A stretch of 64,000 bases of DNA from Piscicola geometra (Eukaryota; Annelida; Clitellata; Hirudinida; Piscicolidae), in assembly GCA_943735955.1 (NCBI GenBank), contig OX030955.1, forward strand, positions 10,194,647 through 10,258,646, given 5' to 3'. Made by a program: the position numbers and the translations under genes. Every line of letters starts with the position of its first letter. Within the stretch, counting starts at the first letter, position 1. Of the stretch, positions 55,459 through 64,000 are shown piece after piece. A model generated the notes under the pieces. The model had not been told where the DNA came from. It saw only the letters and a list, made by a program, of their open reading frames with translations, and searched no databases.

Positions 55459-58400
55459 CTAGAGCTTTCTGTAGAGTTCATAACGTGCCTGAACGCTCAT
55501 CTGCTGGCTCGCCTGCTTCTTTTTCGCAAGTCTCTGCTTGGCTTCTTGGGCACTCGCAGCTAACTCGAGTCCTCCGACCACGACGGTGGGTGACGGGACA
55601 TGCTTCGTGCTGACGGGCACTTCCCCACTGCCAGCGCTTGACTCACTCTTGTTGTGGATCTTCTCGGAGTAAATGCCCGAAGACTGGATGCTGTTCACGT
55701 TCAAGAGCACCTCTGGCTTCTGAGTTGTTGGTGTTTGCTGTTGAATCTTTAAAATAATTTACTTCATTTTACATTTTAAAATTTCTAATATATTGACGTT
55801 CCAGTTAAAAGACAATTTCGAAAGGTATTATAATGAAAAAAACTTACTCCATTTTCTTTATTTTCAACTTTTGTTTCTGAAGCCTGAAAATATATGCAAA
55901 GCTTTTAAGTCATAAATCATGTGATTATTATTTTAATTCTTTTTTATTTTGCCACGTGGACATAATAAATAATCCTATATTCACACATACTTGAGTCTTG
56001 ACAAAGTTATTTATAAAGCTTATCAAGCAGCTTTGGTTTATGAAAGCAAGTAGAATATTAATCAGTAATAATTGGCAAAATTGAATGAAAAGTAGTCTTC
56101 ATTAGCTAAGGCTGGCGCTTAAGAACTTATATCAAGAAGTAAAACATACAGGACGCTTAAAATGTATGCAATCTCGCTCTTATTTAATTCAAAGAAACTC
56201 TTAAATATAGATTAGTTCAAACAAATATAATAATAGAAATCCAATTAATGAATTTTTTATCCTATTTCATAACATTTTTACACTAAAACACTGCTCCTGC
56301 ATTGAGAGCTTTCATGATAACAACCTAGAAAATGCTCTTAATCGCCCTTTTGTGAACCCGAAGTTAATCGGAATTGTGCTGATAAGCTCAAAATATGTGG
56401 TAATGAGGCTGAATGTGTTTGCAAACGAGATACTTAAAAACACTACATTTTAAATTAAAAGTTCTACTTTTCCTACAATTCTTTATGGATGCCGTCTTGC
56501 GAAGTTAGGTAGCGATTAATTAATCTATTTTAATGCTGATTTTTTGGATAAATTATGTATCAAGATGAAATCAATACACATTTTGAAACTAATGACAACG
56601 TGACAATAGTGATTAACCAACATCAACTTCACATATGTAACACAAGACTCACGTATGAAAGGGCTTCAGTGCCTGAAAATACAAAAAATAATTGGATAAT
56701 TTGATTGAGTGCATATTAGAGGTCGGACCGGGTACCCGATTTGACCGGGTACCCGCGGGTACCCGCGGGACTCCCGCGGGAACGGGAATGAAAATTAATT
56801 TCGGGACGGGAAAAGTCGGGAACCGGGAATAGGTTTTCGGGACAGGAACGGGAACGGGAATCAAAATTCAAATCGGGAACGGGAAAAGACGGGAACGGGA
56901 ATCAACTTTTAAATCGGGAACGGGAAAAACGGGAATAACAGTTATTGGGTTTGGATTCTTTAACAATGTTTTTTCAGCAAAAAGTATGTAAATCTTTATT
57001 ACATCGATACTCCTTACTTGAAATAAGTATTAAATGCAATAGAAATGTATAACGAAGCCACCATTGCCAATGTCAAAATCTCCAACACTACATTTGAAGT
57101 TGTTATGGTGAGTCCAAAGATTAGGGAGATCAGAAAAAATGGGTGATTATGAAAACTTTTCAGATGAAATCAAAAATGTCAGTTAAATTATTTTACTTTT
57201 ATAAATTAATACTTTGAATTCGAATGATTAATTTCCAAATTATTGCTCAGTTGATCATTTCGACAAAAGAAAAGATGCCATTGATCTTATTCATATGACA
57301 GCATGTCTGTTGCATCCCCAGTATGAAAGAATAATTGGACAAAAGTTTGGGATCGAAAAGAAATGAGAACTAAGACTTTCATTAGAGAAAATTTAATTCT
57401 ATCTGTATAGCCAGACCAAGCTGCAGTGCCGTTGAGAAAAAAATCAAATGATGGTTATTTAGACCTATTATGTTTGTTTTTATAACGTAAAAATTATAAT
57501 AAAATTATTATACTATCAAATTATACGAATGATTTTATATTTGCAGTTGTGGAGAATAAAAATGTTGTCAAAAAAATATTTCTAACATTATTGAAGAATT
57601 AATAATAATGAACGAAGAAAAAAATTCAGAAGAGGATGAATTGTACAAATATTCACAATTACGTCACAAAAAAATTGAAGATTACAAAGATGTTTTATTT
57701 TATTGGAGTAAAATTAGCAATTTTAAAATACTACAAAATGTAGCCAAAATTTTGTTTAGTATATCTGCAAGTTATATTCCCTGTGAACGGAATTTTTCAA
57801 TATGTGGTCGTTTAACTTCAGACCCAAAATCATCTAATTTGAAAGCTGAAACTCTTAACGGTTTAACCCGTGTGAAAAGCAATAAAGACTTGATTGAATT
57901 AGTCAAAAACAATTACTAACTTCAATACTTTCATTTCAATAAATATTTGACATTTAAATCGTGTTTTTTTAATTTTTTTAAAAGAAATATTCTCTGACTT
58001 TCAAATAATAAATTTTAAGAAATGTTAGAACTAGCAAGTTTGGGACCAGTGAAAACGATAGCGAAAATGAATAAATAAATAAAAGTTTCGGGAACGGGTC
58101 GGGACCGGGAATCGAGTAGCGGGAACGGGACGGGACGGGAATCAAAATTCTTATGTCCCATCGGGAACGGGACGGGACGGGAAAACAAAATTCGGGAACG
58201 GGACGGGACGGGAATGAAAATTTTGATGTCCCATCGGGAACGGGTCGGGACGGGAAAACAAATTTCGGGAACGGGACGGGACCGGGAATGAAAAATCGTC
58301 CATGTCCGACCTCTAGTGCATATGAAACATCAAGCCAATAGACTTGGTGAATATTAAAAATCATTAAAAAAAGTTATAAGATTCCATTAAAATCAAACTT

Positions 58401-61400
58401 TTCTTAAATATTTATTTAATTTTTTGAAAAAAATTATTTAAAAAAAATTACGGCATTTAAAGATTTTATAACAATAAAAAACTATCAAACTCACTGATGG
58501 GTTTAGAGTCAGGCGTGTAAATGTTCGTGGTGTACTCCTCCATCTTCTGCTGGTCGTACAGTGGAAGGTCTTTTGTCTCAAAATGTTCTTTTGTTTCAGC
58601 ATCTACCAGCAGTAGCTTGGTTTCTCTGGGATTTTGTTTGATCAGATCAACTACGTCCTGGTGTTTGAGGTCTTTCACTGAAGTGCCGTTCACTGCCAAG
58701 ATCAAGTCTCCTTCCTTCAAGCCACCCAGGTCTGCTGGAGAGTTCGCATCCACCTGTGTTTCAATCGAAAGTTCAAGGAAAATTTATATCTCAAGTGCTT
58801 TTTCAATATAGCCGGTAACATTTATCTACTTTCATGAAATATCTTCAAGAGGTCTTGTGAAACAGATTGATCATTTGAGTTGAATAAGACACTTACGTTT
58901 GATATAAACTGGCCGACTTTTTTCTTCTCTGACTGCATATTGAATCCGTATCCACCGCCATCTCCCCAGATCTTGAGGTGACACAGTCTCAAACAATGAA
59001 GCTCCACCGAATCCTCCACAGCCTGAATCGCGTCCTGCTCTTCTTTTTTCTTCACATCTTCATCCAACCTAGGTGGCACATGCAGCAGTTCTGGTGCTTG
59101 CTGCTCTGTGGTTTCAGGTTCTGTTAGATGCGTTTATAAATTTATTTAAAAAGTACCTTCCAAATTTATCTTTTGAATTAAACAGATTGCCAAAAGTATG
59201 ATAAATATATCTACACGAACAAACTCTTAGTACCTGCGATGATCTCCGGGCAGAACAAATGCCTCAGTTGCGCCATCCAGCTGCCGATGACGATGCTATT
59301 TGACTTGAAGTACTCCATCTCCAGGGCGCCTACCACCAGCAAGCACACGCTGCCTTTATTCTTCACAACCTTGTCAACCACGTCTTTGTGCGATTCAGAC
59401 TGAAAGGGTGTAATTTCGTTCGTCACTACACTTTAAATTCCATTTAAATAATATTCAATCTTTGACTAAACGGAGAACTATGAACTCTTGAATAAAAAAC
59501 AATAAAATTATTATTATTATTACATTCATATAAAAAAACTCTAATAAATCCGTATAAAAGTCCCATGAAACTGTCCCCCACCTCAACGTTGACTCCATCG
59601 ACTTCGATGATGATGTCTCCCTCCAGCAGGCCTGCCAGTCTGGCGGGAGAAGCTTCATCCACCTTTCCGATCACGTGCCTCTTGAGGTCCTTGCTGTAGT
59701 GCAGGTTGAAGCCGTAACCTTCGAAGCCTTCCAACGTCCGCAGGTGACAGGCCCTCGCCAGGTATTCAAAGTTTTTTTCTGTTTTAGAAGTGAGTTGGTG
59801 ATTTAGGTTAGATATAGCGGTAGAAGAAATGAGAGATTTTGGAAAATGAAGGCAGAGAAAGTAAGACAAAAATAAGATTTTGATAGAAAAATAAAAGATA
59901 GAAAACTTGTTTGCGTTGACATTCAGAGGCGCTGTTATAAGTTAAATCACAAAGCCCTTATTTACAAAATTAGAAGTGTTAAATAACTAACTTCAAAGTT
60001 TCAATCTTGTTGAATGCATTCAAAAACGAAAACATATTTGAATTATGCATGCACAAAACAGTAAATAAAATATCCTTTTCCATTACATGTATGCTAGTTT
60101 AATTTAAGTTTGTGCGTGAACTTAATTGCTTTAAGACGCAGATTACAATCCTTTCATGACTTATAACTTATTTCTCTTTCAATTAAAAAAAATTATTTAT
60201 CTTTTTAAAAATTAAATTTGATGCTTAGGATATTCAGTTTTACAAATATTTACTAAAAGTTTGTTTTAAGAGTATAAAAAAGAGTTTATTGACACTGAAG
60301 CCCTTGAAGCAACATCAAAATCATAGTCAAAAACAAAAAATAAGTCACATAAAATTAAATTTTCACCTCCTAACACAGAGATATACATTACAAATTCAAA
60401 TGAATCCACAAAACACAGGCGAAAAATCGGTATATGCTGATACGTTGCTCTCTTGAGATCGCATAGATTGCATGGAGGACCATTGAGAATGGACTATACA
60501 CTTTCGAGCACCTTGCTTTTTCTTCGATTCACGCCATAAAATTTAGTTTAGTTTATTGGTTAACTCACGCTTCAGAAATGAATGAGTTTCTAATTTTTCG
60601 TTTTAAAACTCCAGAGTCCATACTTTTCAATGAACCGTTAATCTAATAGTCATCTTTTAAATTAATTTATATAGAATTAATTAATAAAAAATTAAGGTTC
60701 ATGATCAAGTAGCCGCGTGTAAATTTTATATCAAAGCGTTTCAACTACCTAAAATAAATAAAAGTCCAAGTGCTTTCAGAATTAGACTTTCAGAATTATT
60801 ATTAAATTCAAAAATGAATAGATAATTACATAATAGTTTAATTTAACGAATAACATCTTTCAAGTTTACCTATAATTTATTTATAAAGGCTAAAAATCTA
60901 CGCAATCGAAAATTTCGGCCAACTAACATTTTTTCTCGTTTGGCTTTTAATTTTGGTGTGCTTTAAATGACTAAAGATCATATTTAATATAAAAAAATTT
61001 AGAATCATTTTCTAAACGCTCAGTATATGATATTTTTAAGTCAATTAATTTTATACTTATTTTACTCTATTCCCATAACATCAATGTTTAGGCTTGTATA
61101 CAATTGAAAGCGTGAAATTGTAATGCCCTCGAATAAAATCAACCGAGGGACTTTACACCGTGACAGTTAACAACTTTTTTATATTTAAATGTCCAATTGC
61201 TTTTTTTTATTTATACAACAAAAATTATATATAAAATAAAATATTTAAATAATTATTTTTTATGTATACTTTTTTTAAAATATATATATATTTCATTTTT
61301 ATGGAAAAAAAGTTCAGAAATTATGCACAAACACAAAGTGACCACCTGGCTCGGAGTAGAGTTTCACAACTCCAGGCATGTCGGAAGTGATGTTGGTGCC

Positions 61401-61700
61401 CTGTGTCTGGTGTTCCTTCAAGGTGATCGGGTCGACGACCAGGAACCTCGTCTCGAACTCGACACTCTTGATCCTCACCACCACTTGTGAGTGCGTCTCG
61501 TGCAGCACGCTAACTCCGTTCACCTCGATGATTTTGTCCTTCGGCTTCAGTCCTGCAGCCTCGGCCGGTGAGCCCTCATCGACCAGACCAATGAATTGTC
61601 CTTCCTTGCCTTTCTCCGCTTGCAGTGTGAAGCCGTAGCCGTCAAAGTCCTGACGTTTTCGCAAGTGACAAAGACGCGGTGGCAGCTTCTCGGTGGTCAT
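55459..61700 (-). CDS. NHERF-like scaffold with three PDZ domains
   Basis: Eight exons on the minus strand give 511 aa: 61700-61346, 59778-59582, 59399-59234, 59120-58897, 58753-58495, 56672-56653, 55883-55848, 55737-55459. NHERF scaffolds bind C-termini of channels, receptors and transporters and link them to ERM proteins under the apical membrane. PDZ1 begins PPRLCHLRKRQDFDGYGFTL and contains LVDEGSPAEAAGLKPKDKII. PDZ2 has EGYGFNLHYSKDLKRHVIGK and PDZ3 has GGGYGFNMQSEKKKVGQFIS. These openings and the SPA-AGL turn are NHERF-type. Vertebrate NHERF1/2 have two PDZ domains and PDZK1 four, so three is unusual. The C-terminus (KKKQASQQMSVQARYELYRK, then L) is basic and amphipathic like an ERM-binding tail. 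A 20-base exon at 56653-56672 is needed for frame. The alternative acceptor at 55746 would add three residues. The intron between 56672 and 58495 contains a hAT element. Confidence 0.92.
56717..58315 (+). mobile_element. hAT-type element with GGGAACGGGAC subterminal arrays
   Basis: Ends TAGAGGTCGGAC (56717-56728) and GTCCGACCTCTA (58304-58315) are perfect 12-bp inverted repeats. The 8-mer GTGCATAT flanks both sides (56709-56716 and 58316-58323), a hAT-type target duplication. GGGAACGGGACGGGACGGGA-type repeats fill about 200 bases inside each end. The length is 1599 bp. It sits in an NHERF-like gene intron. Confidence 0.95.
57608..57919 (+). pseudogene. hAT transposase C-terminal remnant
   Basis: A 103-residue frame contains LFSISASYIPCERNFSICGR and LKAETLNGLTRVKSN, the hAT C-terminal dimerisation motif. 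The catalytic core is missing, apart from possible scraps at 57240-57400. This is an internally deleted copy. Confidence 0.88.
59900..61345. other. large NHERF intron 1
   Basis: About 1.45 kb of AT-rich sequence with no repeat family or coding segment that I can support. Confidence 0.5.
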
Positions 61701-61805
61701 TTTGTCAAGTTGTGCAGTGGGAAGATTGACAGTGATCTAGTCTACTCCCGCTTGGTTAGAGTTCTAAGTTGATTATCTAAATTTATGCTACTAGCGACGC
61801 TCGCG

Positions 61806-61813
61806 TATTTATA
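61806..61813 (-). promoter_or_regulatory. TATA-like box upstream of NHERF-like gene
   Basis: TATAAATA on the minus strand, about 105 bases upstream of the ATG at 61700, which leaves room for a 5' leader of roughly 75-80 bases. Confidence 0.45.
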
Positions 61814-62696
61814 TGTACAGCCTTGATGATTGTTAATAGGCTAGTATGCACGCACATGTGTTTAATTAGCAGTTTGTGAGTGTGTTTTTATGTGTGTGTG
61901 TTTGTGTGTACGTTTCACAATTTGTACAAAAAGAAAAAAATCAAAACTTAGTTGCTATTATTTTAAAAGCCTTTTTTAATCATGTGGCTTGGTGACTTTT
62001 GTATTTTTAAAACAACTAAAAGCCTTTTAATACTCAAGCCACTATATACATATTTTCAGGTATTTCAAGAACTCAGCTAGATTACGGCACAGTAGCTGCA
62101 GTATTAACTAGTTTATAATGAATAGTTCATATTTATCTAAAAACTCTATTTTCAAATAACTCAACCAAAATGACTTATAGTGGTTTTATTAAGTAAAAGC
62201 AACAACAGCAATAAGATCCATAAAAAAGCCATCCACACCAACACCACAACGACAGCACTAACTATAATAAATAGCCAGTGTATCCTTGGTAATTTTAATC
62301 TCGGCAATTATTCACGACACTGCAACCTAATGAAACATTGTCTGTTTCACATTTCGCTCCAACTTTTAAGTCACTTCACGGATTCTTGAATCGATAACAT
62401 TTTAGAATTTAATTTTTTTTCTTGTTTAAATCCATTAAAATCACATTTAGTAGTTTAAAATAAACTAAAAATTTCTATTATGCTTAACAGTCTTATTGTA
62501 GATACAAAAATTAATAATTATTTAAAATGTGGCAATGCAAAAATAATATTATTCTCATCTTAAAGTTTTTGTTGCGATAATTGCGTGTAGTACTGAAAAG
62601 AAAAACGCTTCTAACAGTTTTGCATTTGTTCACATGGTTTGAGTTGTCACAGTATTTTCTCTGTTTCTATTAGAAAAGTTTTTTTAATAATAATAA

Positions 62697-62952
62697 TAAT
62701 AATAATAATGACGAGTTTTATTATAGTGGGGTATAATCCGAGCGGGCTTTTAGGCCACTTAAGCTGCAATTTTTTTAATTCGCGCTTATGGGTTACTAGG
62801 ACATCCGTTGCAATCAAGTCTGCGGCCATTAAAATACAATACAACGACGAGTTTTATTAAGGTGGCGTAAACCTGGACGAGCTTCGACCACTCAACCATT
62901 ACCCATTGGTCAAACCGAGAGTCATCACACACCCGTCTACTCGTTCACCATT
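62697..62952 (-). mobile_element. two tandem SINE fragments
   Basis: Both are minus-strand copies of the SINE seen at 25560. The first (62697-62820) retains the tail, body and B-box region. The second (62843-62952) retains the tail and the head, complement GGTGAACGAGTAGACGGGTG. Confidence 0.75.
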
Positions 62953-63842
62953 ACATAAGAAACTATTTTATAATTCTAATCACTAACGTCCAAATGTACA
63001 TTTTTGTGAGCAAGGTTTTTAACAAGGGTGTCTTAAAATAAGCAAACTATTTCTTTTTTTCATTAAAACTATAAATTCTTCATAAAGACTAGAAATAAGT
63101 TTTTCTTAAAATGTATCTTTCAAATAAATTTAGTTTTTTATTTTTGGCCTAAAAAACAAATGGCTGTAATTTTATTGAGTTTAAATAAATTTGGTATTTT
63201 AAAATAAATTATAATTCATCACAAAGTTTAAAAGAAATGTATGAATATCAATTCATACATTTCAAAACAAGTTTGAAATATGAACAAAAGATGGTCAAAC
63301 AGATAAATTATACAAATCTACTTTATTATATAAAGTAGGTTTTAAGTAGCATTACATGTTTTGAAACAAAAGTTTATTGTCTATAAAAAAGTTGTATTAC
63401 TATAAATACCAAAAAATAAAATTTTCCTAAAAACTGAATATGACTTAGGGCATTTTGCCAAGCTTATTTAGCCCTTAATTTAATTTCTTAATGCATCATT
63501 AGACACGAGATTCTTGATGGCGGGCTTGCTTATAAACCCAATAAACAAAACATTCAAGTAGCGTTTCATTGTAGACTTTTCTCATTACGGAAATTTTTGA
63601 AGTTCAAAAAGTTATTCTAATTAGGATATTTCGAAAAGAATTTAAACAGATAATAATTAAAATCGTAACTTTAGGATTAATAAAAAGAATGGGCAATAAG
63701 AATTTTGTATTAAAAAACACATACGATACATTAATTTAAACTTGGGGTTTTAATTTCTTTTTTTAATTTAAAAAATGATTAAAAACATTCTTGTTAAAAG
63801 TCCTAAGCACCCATTTCAGAGATAAGTTATGTTGGGTCCGGC
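62953..63842. other. AT-rich gap
   Basis: No gene or repeat family recognised. It should include the 3' untranslated region of the minus-strand gene that ends at 63843. Confidence 0.5.
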
Positions 63843-64000
63843 CTATAAAGCTGAATCCTCGCTTTGAAAATCCGAATTTTCGGTCGAGTCTGTGGAAAGG
63901 TCGAGTGGTTGACTGTCTCTCTGGGGCTGAGGAGAAGGCGAGTTTTCTTTTTTGGGACCTGGAGTGTCATAGATGTAGTCGTTTGAGGATATTTTAATGC
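63843..64000 (-). CDS. C-terminal coding exon of an unidentified gene (partial)
   Basis: On the minus strand an open frame enters from the right edge as ISSNDYIYDTPGPKKENSPS, continues PQPQRDSQPLDLSTDSTENS and stops after DFQSEDSAL at TAG (63843-63845). The composition (Ser, Pro, Asp, Glu, Gln) is that of a disordered protein tail, and the reading is free of repeats. The word PLDLS matches the CtBP-binding consensus PxDLS, which would suggest a transcriptional regulator, but one short motif proves little. The plus-strand frame over the same bases looks like a shadow. Confidence 0.6.
   Translation of the reverse strand, partial: IKISSNDYIYDTPGPKKENSPSPQPQRDSQPLDLSTDSTENSDFQSEDSAL

Overview
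The window reads as nuclear DNA of a metazoan invertebrate. Genes are split by many short introns with GT/AG borders, there is a high load of dinucleotide and trinucleotide microsatellites, degenerate TTAGGG-type telomere-like tracts occur, and several DNA transposon superfamilies lie beside LINE and SINE remnants. A lophotrochozoan (annelid or mollusc) fits the overall impression, but nothing in the sequence fixes the taxon. All gene models were spliced by eye from reading-frame continuity, splice consensus and remembered family sequences.

Layout. 0.7-6.6 kb (minus): part of an ankyrin, covering the first ZU5 domain, the start of the second and an unconserved linker; its 3' end runs off the left edge. 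7.1-18.3 kb: a transposon district with nested foldback MITEs, an intron-containing ISXO2/Merlin-type transposase, and a LINE copy broken by piggyBac and hAT insertions, followed by a Tigger/pogo-like element. 18.56-30.70 kb (plus): a 21-exon secreted reprolysin-type metalloprotease with six cysteine repeats, each on its own phase 1-1 exon. 31.13-36.29 kb (plus): a 12-exon MINDY3-type deubiquitinase. 37.60-38.21 kb (plus): a two-exon gene for a small protein with a signal peptide and one membrane span. 39.45-49.43 kb (minus): a 19-exon WDR48/UAF1 gene. 49.86-53.28 kb (plus): a RhoGEF with a DH domain, divergent from WDR48. 55.46-61.70 kb (minus): an NHERF-like scaffold with three PDZ domains; one of its introns holds a hAT-type element with its target duplication. 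63.84-64.00 kb (minus): the last coding exon of an unidentified gene.

The genes do not form one pathway. MINDY3 and WDR48 both belong to ubiquitin removal, and ankyrin and NHERF both organise membrane and cortex proteins, but such adjacency is usually coincidental in animals. The metalloprotease, MINDY3, WDR48, RhoGEF and NHERF models each close in frame across all proposed exons (870, 532, 653, 586 and 511 residues). That is strong internal support except where alternative splice sites are noted.
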